Of a DNA stretch of 64,000 bases, positions 26,192 to 35,195 are shown piece after piece (position 1 is the stretch's first letter; the number at the start of each line of letters is the position of its first letter). Source of the DNA: CALSMU01 sp965230225 (lineage in GTDB: Bacteria > Bacteroidota > Bacteroidia > Flavobacteriales_D > Parvicellaceae); NCBI GenBank assembly GCA_965230225.1, contig CBDDKM010000003.1:624528-688527 (forward strand), given 5' to 3'. Under the pieces are notes generated by a model, which saw only the letters and a program-made list of their open reading frames with translations, was not told where the DNA came from and searched no databases. Both the position numbers and the translations under genes were made by a program.

Positions 26192-27663
26192 ACCATAGCC
26201 TTCCTCTCAGCCCATTTTTCGAAATTAAAGAAGCCTTCAAAAGATCGATCTTCCAGTTGGTTAATCTTATGTCCTAATTCTAAAAATACCTTTTTATCGG
26301 CTCCAAAAGCCAGGTGTTTTTTAGCGTACTGTAAAAACAGTTTTTCGAATGGAGTAACCTTTTTTACTCCCTTAATGAATCGTAAAGTAGACTCGCAGAG
26401 GTATTCTATTAAGTCGTAATTGCCCAATTCGTAATGAATAACCAGATTAACCAATCTGGCATATACCTGAATGTCTACCCGTGTGTTTTTATAGTCCGTA
26501 TTGATGAGTTGGTTGAGGTAACGCAAGGCTGTTCTGTATTCTTTGTTACCTAAGTAAATAGACATAATGTTGTAGGTGAGTACCTGTTGGTTGTTGTAGT
26601 CTAGTTGGTTAAAACTGTGCTTGAAGGTTTCGTGTACTTCTGGTAGTATGGCGGCTCCTTCTTTCCATTTTTCGTTCAAAATGAGATCATTTAGTCGGAT
26701 CATGTAAATGGTACTTTGCACATTTAAAATCAAACTCTTATTAGCTCTATGGAACTGAAGACTGTCAATAATACTTTCGAACTCTTCCGTGGCCTTTTCT
26801 ATTTCGTCATATTGTTCGTCTAACGATAAAGTAGCAATGAGCATTTTACTGTGGTATAACCAATCGTTGGGGTTATCCTCAATCTTGTATTTCTTTTCCT
26901 GTAGCAATCTTAGTACTTCTCTGCGGTAATTAATGGAAGCTTCCATGTTTCCTTCTGCTAAGTGAATAAACGACCAAATCTCATTTTTCTTAATGTCGAT
27001 TACCGGGTCCGAATTGTGCAGGATAACGTTTAGTCGATTGTTCTGCTGACGGATTTTAATGGTTTGTTCTTTGTCGTACTCCATGCCAAACATAAAGCTT
27101 CGGATCATGTTGTAACGGGTTTCGTAAATGAGGTTGTCGTATTCCTGTATGGCTTGTATTTGTTGTAATAGATTAATGGTTTCGGGGTTTCTGGTGTCGA
27201 TGTTTTCCTGCATAGAATCCAGGTCGTTGGTCAACACATCGATGGTTTTCAGTTTTTCATTAATCACAATGAGTTCTCGGAGTAAATCGTACTTCTCGCC
27301 AATTTTTTGAGCTTTAGAGAGCATCTTTCTACTTAAACCAAAAAGACCTTTTTCGATCAGGATGTCGGCATAATCTACCAATTCCCTAACCTCGTATACT
27401 TTTCGCCTGGAGGCATAAGCCGGCCGAATAGAAGAAAGAATAAACTCCTGAAGCCTCATTTTTAATATGGCGATTTGCTTTATTCCGGCTTCATCCACTT
27501 TGCGTTTAAATTCGTCCTTATCGTAACGCTCCATCGAAGTGTAAATATCGAACAGGGTAAGGTAAGCACTTGAGTCTCCTTTTTTGTTTTGTTCTGCTTT
27601 TACTCTAATGATCTTTTTTTCGCCCTTCGAAAGGGATTTTACCAAGTCAAATACGTGGCTCAT
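26188..27663 (-). CDS. Helical-repeat protein of unknown function, widespread Bacteroidota type
   Basis: A 491-residue, wholly helical, cytoplasmic protein without signal peptide. The start (VFDLVKSLSKGEKKIIRVKAEQ...SAYLTLFDIYTSMERYDKDEFKRK) matches a group common in Bacteroidota, recognisable by a KSLTKSEKR-like opening and K-YLKLFD. The rest looks like an alpha solenoid related to TPRs. Its function is unknown. It converges on the KAP gene with a 4-base overlap of stop codons. Confidence 0.7.
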   Translation of the reverse strand: MSHVFDLVKSLSKGEKKIIRVKAEQNKKGDSSAYLTLFDIYTSMERYDKDEFKRKVDEAGIKQIAILKMRLQEFILSSIRPAYASRRKVYEVRELVDYADILIEKGLFGLSRKMLSKAQKIGEKYDLLRELIVINEKLKTIDVLTNDLDSMQENIDTRNPETINLLQQIQAIQEYDNLIYETRYNMIRSFMFGMEYDKEQTIKIRQQNNRLNVILHNSDPVIDIKKNEIWSFIHLAEGNMEASINYRREVLRLLQEKKYKIEDNPNDWLYHSKMLIATLSLDEQYDEIEKATEEFESIIDSLQFHRANKSLILNVQSTIYMIRLNDLILNEKWKEGAAILPEVHETFKHSFNQLDYNNQQVLTYNIMSIYLGNKEYRTALRYLNQLINTDYKNTRVDIQVYARLVNLVIHYELGNYDLIEYLCESTLRFIKGVKKVTPFEKLFLQYAKKHLAFGADKKVFLELGHKINQLEDRSFEGFFNFEKWAERKAMV

Positions 27664-27809
27664 GTATGTAATAGTTTTATGGTGTAGGTGTCGAAAGTAG
27701 TGGTGTTAAGTTAAAACAAAGATTTTATATATGTAATAAAATTCAGATTTTATTTTGGGTTCGGAGAGGCTTCTAAAGAACTTTGAATTTGACAATTCAA
27801 ACGACGACT

Positions 27810-29036
27810 ATGAGAGCCCAAATTTTTTTTAGCACCATCGCTTTTTGGTGCATTATACAAGTCAATTTTTCCCAAAATCTGGTTCCAAATGGAGACATGG
27901 AAACGGTGTCTTCCTGTCCAATTAATTCGGACTATTATGTAGATAATGCAACTAATTGGCAAAGCCTTTCCGGACATGGAGGAACAGCCGATTATTTTCA
28001 TTCTTGTGGTGATCCACAACACGATTGGACCAATTTTTCCGATAACAACTCAGTATCACCTCACAGTGGTAGTGGATACATTGGAATGAGTACCTATTCC
28101 GATTTTGATCAACGAGAATACGCAGAGATTCAACTATCATCACCCCTGGTAGCCGGCGAAACTTATGAAGTAGCTGCCTGGGTATACGGAGCCAGAGGAG
28201 ATTATGCATCTACCGCTTATGCTGATAATATTGGAATATATGTTACTGCCACCAATCCATCGGTATCCGGTTGTGGTATGTGCGTAGGAGTATATGGTGT
28301 AACGCCACAGGTAAGTTCTAGTTTTGTGGTTACCAATACATGGGTTCAGATTTCGGCAACATTTGTGGCTTCCGGTGGTGAGCAATATTTAGTATTGGGT
28401 AACTTTTCCAACAATGCTTCTACCAATGCTGTAGCCAACGGAGCACCTACCATGGGAGGCATTTCTGCCTATACTTTTTTCGATGATGTTTCGGTTACCT
28501 TGAGTAATCCTCTACCAGCCACAGTAAGTGGGTTTGATGTGGAGTGTACATCAAAAGGAGCTACAACACGTTGGGTATCGGGAGTGGAAAATAACCTGTG
28601 CGAATATCGAATTCAAGGAGCTTACGATGCTCAAAATTGGAACGATATAACCAGTGTTATACCACTGGGAGGAATAGAATCGGGATCCTATTATCAGGAA
28701 GATATAGCTCAGGATAATTTGTATCCTTATTACCGAATAGCCATGATCGATTGCGATGGTAGCACAGAATATACAGAAATACGCCATGCCGATTGCGGTG
28801 GCGAACATCAAATTCAGGTATTACAGGTAGATAATAATGTGACCATACAGGGATTACTACCCGAAAAGCCACATTTAATTACGGTTTATAGTACTTGTGG
28901 TCAATTGATTCAAAGGCAAATGGTTAGTACATCAGGGTGTCAGTTAAGAGGATTGTCGGCAGGGTGTTACATCGTAGTTGTACAGGATATGAAGGAAGAA
29001 GTAATGATACTCCAGAGTAAATTACTCATTCCATAA
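27810..29036 (+). CDS. Secreted protein with carbohydrate-binding-like domain, paralogue of the next gene
   Basis: About 408 residues. The ATG at 27810 begins a signal peptide (RAQIFFSTIAFWCIIQVNFSQ); the in-frame TTG at 27783 is less likely. The N-terminal ~210 residues (NLVPNGDME...DYFHSCGDPQHDWTNF...SYFDD) form a jelly-roll, carbohydrate-binding-module-like domain very close to that of the next gene. The C-terminal part has a fibronectin-like segment and ends in a short, cysteine-bearing T9SS-like domain (ITVYSTCGQLIQ...GLSAGCYIVVVQDM). It is likely exported through T9SS. A terminator separates it from its paralogue. Confidence 0.75.
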   Translation: MRAQIFFSTIAFWCIIQVNFSQNLVPNGDMETVSSCPINSDYYVDNATNWQSLSGHGGTADYFHSCGDPQHDWTNFSDNNSVSPHSGSGYIGMSTYSDFDQREYAEIQLSSPLVAGETYEVAAWVYGARGDYASTAYADNIGIYVTATNPSVSGCGMCVGVYGVTPQVSSSFVVTNTWVQISATFVASGGEQYLVLGNFSNNASTNAVANGAPTMGGISAYTFFDDVSVTLSNPLPATVSGFDVECTSKGATTRWVSGVENNLCEYRIQGAYDAQNWNDITSVIPLGGIESGSYYQEDIAQDNLYPYYRIAMIDCDGSTEYTEIRHADCGGEHQIQVLQVDNNVTIQGLLPEKPHLITVYSTCGQLIQRQMVSTSGCQLRGLSAGCYIVVVQDMKEEVMILQSKLLIP

Positions 29037-29107
29037 AGAAGTTGGTTTCATAGTCAACAAGTTAGTTTAGTAGTTGGTTCGCTTAGATTGAGCGGATGTT
29101 AGAGTGG

Positions 29108-29142
29108 GACTCTTTTCAGCAATGGAAAGAGTCTTCTTTTTT
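29108..29142 (+). terminator. Intrinsic terminator after the secreted protein gene
   Basis: GACTCTTTTC pairs with GGAAAGAGTC and is followed by TTCTTTTTT. The rest of 29143-29323 holds no gene; it is AT-rich and should contain the promoter of the next gene. Confidence 0.8.
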
Positions 29143-29323
29143 GGAGTAAATAGGAAATAATATGTAATGTAAGTGTGAAATAAATGAAAATGAAAGTCCT
29201 TTGTTTTAGGTGGTTTTGAGGTGTTTAGTGTGATTTATAAATGTTATAAAATGTAATTTTTGAAATGGTATCCGGTAGGTGTCCCGGTAATTTTGAATTA
29301 ACAAATTTCAAAACACCATACCA

Positions 29324-32300
29324 ATGCAGAAATTTAAACTACTACTCTTATTAGCCACCACTACTATTTTACAGGCTGGTAATGCACAAAATCTGGTTCC
29401 AAACGGAGACATGGAAAGCTATACTGTGTGCCCTGACGATAATTACTACTATGTGGATCTTGCCACTGGGTGGGATTTCTTAGGAGGTCATGGAGGTAGC
29501 TCAGATTACTTTCATCAGTGCGGAAGCATGCAGCACGACTGGACCAACTTTGCTCACGATGGAGTAGTTACTCCACATGGAGGAAACGCCTATATAGGAA
29601 TGATTACCCACAGCGATTTTGATCAAAGAGAATATGCCATGACTCAATTGAGTTCGCCATTAGTAGCAGGGCAGGAGTACGAAGTAACCTTCTGGGCATA
29701 TAATGCCAATGGAGATTATTCTTCCGATTTATACTGTAACAATATAGGGATTTACCTCCAACAAGGAATGCCTTCCGTAAGTGGATGTGGTATGTGTGTA
29801 GGAGTATACAACGTAACACCACAGGTTAACCACACCGGAATAATTGTAAGCCAGTGGACGGAAGTTACCTGTACCATTATAGCACAGGGAGGAGAGGACT
29901 GGATTGTATTGGGGAATTTCTTTAACAATGCAGCAACTGCTACCACTCCTAATGGAGCGTTAAGCATGGCTCCACCGCCCATGACGGCTTATACTTATAT
30001 TGATGATGTAGTGATCCAACCTATTACCGGATCGTCCACCATTGACGCAGGAGTAGACCAAACCATTTGCAATGGAGGTTCGGCTACGTTGAATGCCACC
30101 ACCAACCTTTCGGGTACCATTACCTGGGAAGCCATTGGAGGAGGATTTGGACCAGTAACAGGAAACCCAGTAAACGTGTCGCCTACGGTAACTACCTCGT
30201 ATGTGGTAACCATTGCGGGTAACTGCTCTAACCATACCGATACGGTAGAGGTGGTGGTAAGTGCTCCAGAAGACCCTTCGTTTATGTATCCTCAAAACTC
30301 CTATTGCCTTAACGAAACTGATCCTTTACCTGTAATTACAGGAGTAGCAGGAGGAACTTTTAGCATAGATAATGGTGGTGTTATCGATCCAAATACAGGA
30401 GAAGTTGATCTCTCTGCTACAGGAATTGGGTCGTACACCATAACATATACAACAGGTGGACCTTGCCCCGGTACAACCACATTTAGTTTTACCATCCCTG
30501 CCGGGGCGGATGCCACCATATTGCCGGCCGGACCATATTGCGAAGGAGATGCTGCCGTTAACCTTGCTGCGGCTAATGGAGGAGGAAACTGGTCCGGAAC
30601 AGGCATAACCAATACTACCAATGGAACTTTTGATCCAGCTGTTTCGGGTGCTGGTACGTTTACCATTACTTACACCATTCCAGGTGGTTGTGGAGGTACC
30701 GATACAGAAGACATTGAAGTAATTGCATCTGATGATGCTTCTTTTTCCTACGCACAGGGATCATATTGTTTAACTGATGCTGATCCACTGCCTACCATAA
30801 CAGGTATATCTGGTGGAACTTTTAGCATTGATAATGGAGGTACTATTGATCCTGCCACAGGTGAAGTGAACATCTCGGCTTCAGGAGCAGGAGCATTTGA
30901 GGTGACTTATACCATCGGAGGGGCGTGTCCATCATCTGCTACATTTAACCTCATTCTAACCAATGGAGCAGATGCCACCATTACTCAAGTTGGACCCTAT
31001 TGCGAAGGAGATGCAGTGGTTAACCTATCGGCAGCTAATCAAGGAGGAATTTGGGCCGGAAACGGAATTACCGATGTAAATGCCGGAACATTTGATCCTT
31101 CTGTTGCAGGTACCGGTAATCATACAGTAGATTATGTTATTAGCGGAAGCTGTGGAGATGCCGATGCCATTACCATTGTGGTGTTGGCTACCGATGATGC
31201 TACGTTTAATTACCCTCAAACCGGATATTGTTTAACAGATCCTGACCCATCGCCAACGGTATCCGGTACTACAGGTGGTACATTTTCTATAAACAATGGA
31301 GGAGTGATCAATTCCAGCACAGGTGAAGTGGACATAGCCGCTTCAGGAATAGGAACTTTTCAAATTACATATACCACCAATGGTACCTGCCCCGCTTCGG
31401 AAACATTTGTGATTAACCTATCGAACGGGGCAGATGCTACCATCTCTGCTGCAGGTCCATTTTGCGAGGGCGAAGGTCCTGTAAATTTAACCGGAGCAAG
31501 CGGGGGTGGAGTATGGTCAGGAACAGGAATTACAGACATTAATGCAGGAACTTTTGATCCATCAGTTGCCGGAGCAGGGAGTCATCAAGTTACCTATGTA
31601 ATTAGTGGGAACTGTGGAGATTCTAATATTGCCACCATCATTGTGAATGGATCGGACGATGCCACTATTAGTTATTCTCCAACCACTTATTGTACCTCCG
31701 ATGCTAATCCAATTGCTATTATTGCAGGAACTCAAGGAGGAACTTTTACCATTGATAATGGAGGGGTAATTGATCCTAATACCGGAGAGGTAGATATGAG
31801 TAATACGAGTACAGGTACTTATGTTATTTCTTACGTAACTACCGGACCGTGTCCGGATTCTACTGCGGTAAGCATTGAGATTAACGAATCGGCAGATGCT
31901 ACTCTGGACCCTGCCGGACCGTTTTGTGAGTATGATGATGAAGAGTTGTTAATGGCTGCTCAGACAGGAGGAACCTGGAGTGGAATAGGGGTAGATCCTA
32001 CAACGGGTGAGTTCGACCCTGAAATTGCAGGGCCTGGGATACACCAGGTGGTTTATACCATAGGAGGAGCATGCGGAGATTCTGATACCATCTCCATTGA
32101 GGTGAATCCGGCTCCAAATGTATACTTGGGAGAGGATACCTTAATCTGCGATGGTTGTGAAATCTTGTTAGATGCAGGTGCCGGATACAGTAGTTACGAA
32201 TGGCAAGATCAAAACAGTGGTTCTACTTACCTTGCTAGCGAAGCAGGAGTGTACTCGGTAAACGTAACCGATGCAAATGGGTGTACAGCAACCGACGAAA

Positions 32301-32602
32301 TAGTACTCATTTACGAGTGCATGGCAACACTGTTTGCACCAAATGTATTTACTCCAAATTCAGATGGTAAGAACGAAGTGTTTTATGTGGTATCTCAAAA
32401 CGTATCGGAGTACTCGTTACTTATCTTCAATCGCTGGGGGCAGTTGCTGTTCGAGAGCAACGACGTAGCTGTTGGTTGGGATGGAACCGTAGAAGGAGGA
32501 ACGCCAGTACCGGACGGAGTATATGTTTATGTAGTTAAATACAAAGAGTGTGATAAAACAGCTACCAAAAGCAAAACCGGACATGTAACGGTATTAAGAT
32601 AA
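29324..32602 (+). CDS. Large surface protein with tandem beta domains and gliding-type C-terminal domain
   Basis: A 1092-residue exported protein. A signal peptide (KLLLLLATTTILQAGNAQ) is followed by a jelly-roll domain (to about 235) paralogous to the preceding gene. A PKD/Ig-like unit (DAGVDQTICNGGSATLNATT) comes next. About four tandem copies of a ~154-residue double unit follow, each with a DDA-F-Y....YCLTD-DP....GGTFSIDNGG half and a DATI....CEG...GG-WSG-GI half. The end (LFAPNVFTPNSDGKNEVFYV...YSLLIFNRWGQLLFES...WDGT) is a gliding-motility-associated type B T9SS sorting domain. Type B cargo is usually exported with a PorP/SprF partner; two are encoded at 40894-44922. It is probably a surface adhesin. 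Confidence 0.88.
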   Translation: MQKFKLLLLLATTTILQAGNAQNLVPNGDMESYTVCPDDNYYYVDLATGWDFLGGHGGSSDYFHQCGSMQHDWTNFAHDGVVTPHGGNAYIGMITHSDFDQREYAMTQLSSPLVAGQEYEVTFWAYNANGDYSSDLYCNNIGIYLQQGMPSVSGCGMCVGVYNVTPQVNHTGIIVSQWTEVTCTIIAQGGEDWIVLGNFFNNAATATTPNGALSMAPPPMTAYTYIDDVVIQPITGSSTIDAGVDQTICNGGSATLNATTNLSGTITWEAIGGGFGPVTGNPVNVSPTVTTSYVVTIAGNCSNHTDTVEVVVSAPEDPSFMYPQNSYCLNETDPLPVITGVAGGTFSIDNGGVIDPNTGEVDLSATGIGSYTITYTTGGPCPGTTTFSFTIPAGADATILPAGPYCEGDAAVNLAAANGGGNWSGTGITNTTNGTFDPAVSGAGTFTITYTIPGGCGGTDTEDIEVIASDDASFSYAQGSYCLTDADPLPTITGISGGTFSIDNGGTIDPATGEVNISASGAGAFEVTYTIGGACPSSATFNLILTNGADATITQVGPYCEGDAVVNLSAANQGGIWAGNGITDVNAGTFDPSVAGTGNHTVDYVISGSCGDADAITIVVLATDDATFNYPQTGYCLTDPDPSPTVSGTTGGTFSINNGGVINSSTGEVDIAASGIGTFQITYTTNGTCPASETFVINLSNGADATISAAGPFCEGEGPVNLTGASGGGVWSGTGITDINAGTFDPSVAGAGSHQVTYVISGNCGDSNIATIIVNGSDDATISYSPTTYCTSDANPIAIIAGTQGGTFTIDNGGVIDPNTGEVDMSNTSTGTYVISYVTTGPCPDSTAVSIEINESADATLDPAGPFCEYDDEELLMAAQTGGTWSGIGVDPTTGEFDPEIAGPGIHQVVYTIGGACGDSDTISIEVNPAPNVYLGEDTLICDGCEILLDAGAGYSSYEWQDQNSGSTYLASEAGVYSVNVTDANGCTATDEIVLIYECMATLFAPNVFTPNSDGKNEVFYVVSQNVSEYSLLIFNRWGQLLFESNDVAVGWDGTVEGGTPVPDGVYVYVVKYKECDKTATKSKTGHVTVLR
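30274..32104 (+). repeat. Coding tandem repeats of ~460 bp
   Basis: Recurring DNA segments such as GGAACTTTTAGCAT(A/T)GATAA and GATGC(C/T)ACCAT recur about every 460 bases. They encode the repeated beta domains of the surface protein. Copies differ at many silent sites, so the duplication is not recent, but recombination between them could change the domain number. Confidence 0.75.
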
Positions 32603-32739
32603 TAAGGCGGGAAAAGTAGACTGTATTTGAAATCAGGAAGCTGAAGTTGCATTGATCACTCATTTTTGGTTGTTTGTGGTGGACAATATAAAATGATCAG
32701 TAACCTGTGGCGGTCAAATACAAACTCTAACCCAGACAG

Positions 32740-32764
32740 AAGGTATCCGGTAGGATGCCTTTTC
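32740..32764 (+). terminator. Intrinsic terminator after the large surface protein gene
   Basis: AAGGTATCC pairs with GGATGCCTT (9 bp, one G-T), loop GGTA, then TT. It lies ~140 bp after the stop and just past the stop of the convergent ankyrin lipoprotein gene. Confidence 0.6.
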
Positions 32765-32768
32765 GTCT

Positions 32769-34148
32769 TTATTTACTCCTGTAAATATCAATTAACTCAC
32801 AACAGCGAACCGCTTCGGGGTTGTCTTCAAAATAGCGTTCAATATCGTTGCACTCTTTAATGCAGGATTGGTAGTATTTATCTTTTTTCAGTAGGTGCCC
32901 ATAATGCTCCAAAAGGAGTTCCAGGTTTTTATCATTGTAGAATCCGATGGCACAAACAAAAGCATTGTTGTAGGGTTCGGTATGCTCGCAATGGGCCACT
33001 AATTCAGCTCCTTCGTCTATAATGAGTTGGAGAATTTTGGTATTGTTATCGTGGTACCCAGGTCCCGATGCTCCAATAAGAGCATAATTTAGTTGAGTTT
33101 GATAATCCTTGAATTGTTCTTTGCAATGAGGGAGCAATGCTTTCATCATTAGGAGTTGTTCATCTTGTTCTGCTCTTTTGGCAAACACTTCCAGGCAGGT
33201 TTCGGTATCCATAAACTGCTTTACACTAGTTAGTTTTACTCCAGAGTTGAGGAGTAATTCAAAGCATTTAATCCCGTAATCTTTGGTGTGGTAAATCATC
33301 CCAAAAAGGGCATTCTGCTGTTTCCAGTGGGGAAGGTGATTACCGTCTTTGGGAATGTAGTTGACATTTGCGCCTTTATCCACAAGTAGTTTCATGATGG
33401 GATAGTGGATGGAGTCTGTTAGTTCGGAGGTGCACATAGCAGTAAGCAGGGTATGTCCCTTTTTTCCATCCAAAGGCTGGTTAACATCCAATCCCCTGTT
33501 CAATAAGAAGTTTACGATTTTTTCCGATCTGGAAACACGAATGTCGATGGGCATTAAATCAGAAGTGCTAAATCCTTTAGTGGCATAGTATTCCCAAAAC
33601 TCAAAGGGAGCATAGCGGGTTAAATATTCCGCTTCCAGTGTAGCTCCATTTTGGTGTAGAATCTCTACTAACTCTAAGTCTCGAATATCGATGGCTAATT
33701 TAACCGGAGTACCATTGAGGTATACTTTTTTGTATTCGAAGATGTCTCCAATAATGGGTATTCCCAATTGGCTGGCAGTGGTTTCCTCCAGCCATTTTTC
33801 GGTGTAATGTTCATTGGGGTTGGCACCTGCTTGTATGAGTTCTACCACCCGATCTTTTTTAATGGGATCGTGATATTTCTTTTCATTAATAAATAGCTGG
33901 CACAACAGTGCATCTAGTTCATATTGAGTCAACCCTTCCAGCGAGATGGTATCTGCTTCATATACCCTAATATTTACCTTTTTTCCCTCTTCTACTTTAA
34001 CCTGTTTCTCTTCTTTTTCCTTCTGTTTTTGGAACTTCTCGTTCTGCTGAATGGCGTGTTCTCTTTCCCGTTCCATTCGCTCCTGCTCTGATTCGCCACA
34101 GGCAATTAAGAAAAGGATTAGAAAGATGGTTATAAGATGTTTGGTCAT
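32769..34148 (-). CDS. Ankyrin-repeat lipoprotein
   Basis: A 459-residue lipoprotein with lipobox LIAC (Cys17) and a charged helical stretch right after it (ERMEREREHAIQQNEKFQKQKEKEEKQ). The remainder has ankyrin-like repeats (TPVKLAIDIRDLELVEILHQNGA; HTLLTAMCTSELTDSIHYPIMKLLVDKGANVNYI; IIDEGAELVAHCEH). It is likely tethered to a membrane and binds a protein partner. It is separated from the SLATT-like operon upstream by a strong hairpin terminator, so it is probably transcribed on its own, though read-through is possible. Confidence 0.8.
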   Translation of the reverse strand: MTKHLITIFLILFLIACGESEQERMEREREHAIQQNEKFQKQKEKEEKQVKVEEGKKVNIRVYEADTISLEGLTQYELDALLCQLFINEKKYHDPIKKDRVVELIQAGANPNEHYTEKWLEETTASQLGIPIIGDIFEYKKVYLNGTPVKLAIDIRDLELVEILHQNGATLEAEYLTRYAPFEFWEYYATKGFSTSDLMPIDIRVSRSEKIVNFLLNRGLDVNQPLDGKKGHTLLTAMCTSELTDSIHYPIMKLLVDKGANVNYIPKDGNHLPHWKQQNALFGMIYHTKDYGIKCFELLLNSGVKLTSVKQFMDTETCLEVFAKRAEQDEQLLMMKALLPHCKEQFKDYQTQLNYALIGASGPGYHDNNTKILQLIIDEGAELVAHCEHTEPYNNAFVCAIGFYNDKNLELLLEHYGHLLKKDKYYQSCIKECNDIERYFEDNPEAVRCCELIDIYRSK

Positions 34149-34180
34149 CTTTCAAAGGTATTAAAACCCGTAAAAAGAAA

Positions 34181-34210
34181 AGAATCGCATTACCACGGTA
34201 ATGCGATTCT
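34181..34210 (-). terminator. Strong hairpin terminator behind the SLATT-like operon
   Basis: A perfect 14-bp inverted repeat (AGAATCGCATTACC / GGTAATGCGATTCT) lies between the SLATT-like gene and the ankyrin lipoprotein. On the minus strand it is followed by TTTCTTTTT, so it should end the three-gene operon. Confidence 0.85.
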
Positions 34211-34232
34211 TTAATTAGATGTCAATTAAGTT

Positions 34233-35192
34233 TTAGGTTCCAAACTTAAGCGTTTCGTTGCTTACACCACCGCTGGTTATGGCTATGGTTTTGCTAATGT
34301 TTTCCGCCAATTGGTCGTCTTTCATTAACTCACAGTTCATGTGGTAGGTACCTTGCGGAATACCGGATAAGGTTAACGAGGTTTGTAGTAGGGTAGATGT
34401 TTTTTGGAATGTTTTATCTTCTCCTTTTGTCGTTTTACCCGATAAGGTAATTTTAACCACATGTCCGGCAGGTTTTTTCTCAAATGCAAAGTTGATGTGG
34501 GCAATTTCCTCTTGCTTTTTCAACTCATCTTCCTGCTGCTTTTTCTGCTCTTTTTCTTCTTTTCTCTTTTCCACTAGTTTTTTAGTGTATTCGCTAGCTT
34601 TGCTATCTACCGAATTTCTAAAAGCGTTCCATTCGGCAGTCATAATGGTTTTCCACTCTTCAGTTTCTGATTCTACCACAGCTCGAACTGAGTCGTCGAA
34701 GGTTAAGAGCACTTCAATTAGTTTGTCTACATCGTCTGGTGTTAAATTGTCCAGATCATAGTCGTTTAAATTTTGAATCCAGATGCCGTTGTATTTAGAT
34801 ACCAATCCGTTGATTCTGTAAAAAGTAGTAATGTATCTTTTGTAGGATTCGGTATGGCCAAACAAACGATTGATAAGCATAATGGTACTGGCTAAAATAG
34901 CCGAAGCATACGCCAACTCATATTCCGAGATTTTGCGGGTACAAAGTTCTACCTCTTCTTCAACCATTACCGGAATAAGTAATGTTAGGGTGAAGAATAT
35001 AACTGATAATGTACCCAGAATATGAGAGGCCCACCTTTTCCGCCTAATTCTCTTTTTATAGTAATTATGGAGTTTATTAGAAAAGTCAACTATAGACAGT
35101 AAGTATTGCCTTAGCGGTTCATCTTTAATGGATTTCTCGTTCCAGTCCAATTGAGATGGGGTTAATAGTTCGGGAGTAATTTTTTGAGCCAT
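34233..35192 (-). CDS. SLATT-like two-helix membrane protein with C-terminal beta domain
   Basis: A 319-residue protein without signal peptide. A cytoplasmic N-terminus (1-53) rich in basic residues leads to two membrane helices (about 54-77 and 91-110). A helical segment follows (GHTESYKRYITTFYRINGLVSKYN), the arrangement of SLATT domains, which are pore-forming effectors in some bacterial conflict systems. A charged coiled coil (about 205-230, KLVEKRKEEKEQKKQQEDELKKQEE) joins a ~90-residue beta domain ending SGGVSNETLKFGT. That last motif resembles SGGVTNKSWTLNKT in the small first protein of the operon. It lies 3 bp after the barrel-like gene. The SLATT call is from topology and pattern only. 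Confidence 0.65.
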   Translation of the reverse strand: MAQKITPELLTPSQLDWNEKSIKDEPLRQYLLSIVDFSNKLHNYYKKRIRRKRWASHILGTLSVIFFTLTLLIPVMVEEEVELCTRKISEYELAYASAILASTIMLINRLFGHTESYKRYITTFYRINGLVSKYNGIWIQNLNDYDLDNLTPDDVDKLIEVLLTFDDSVRAVVESETEEWKTIMTAEWNAFRNSVDSKASEYTKKLVEKRKEEKEQKKQQEDELKKQEEIAHINFAFEKKPAGHVVKITLSGKTTKGEDKTFQKTSTLLQTSLTLSGIPQGTYHMNCELMKDDQLAENISKTIAITSGGVSNETLKFGT

Positions 35193-35195
35193 AAG

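Noticed and set aside
30274..32104. CRISPR-like or mobile repeats
   Set aside because: The repeats are in frame, ~460 bp long and encode protein domains; there are no spacers.
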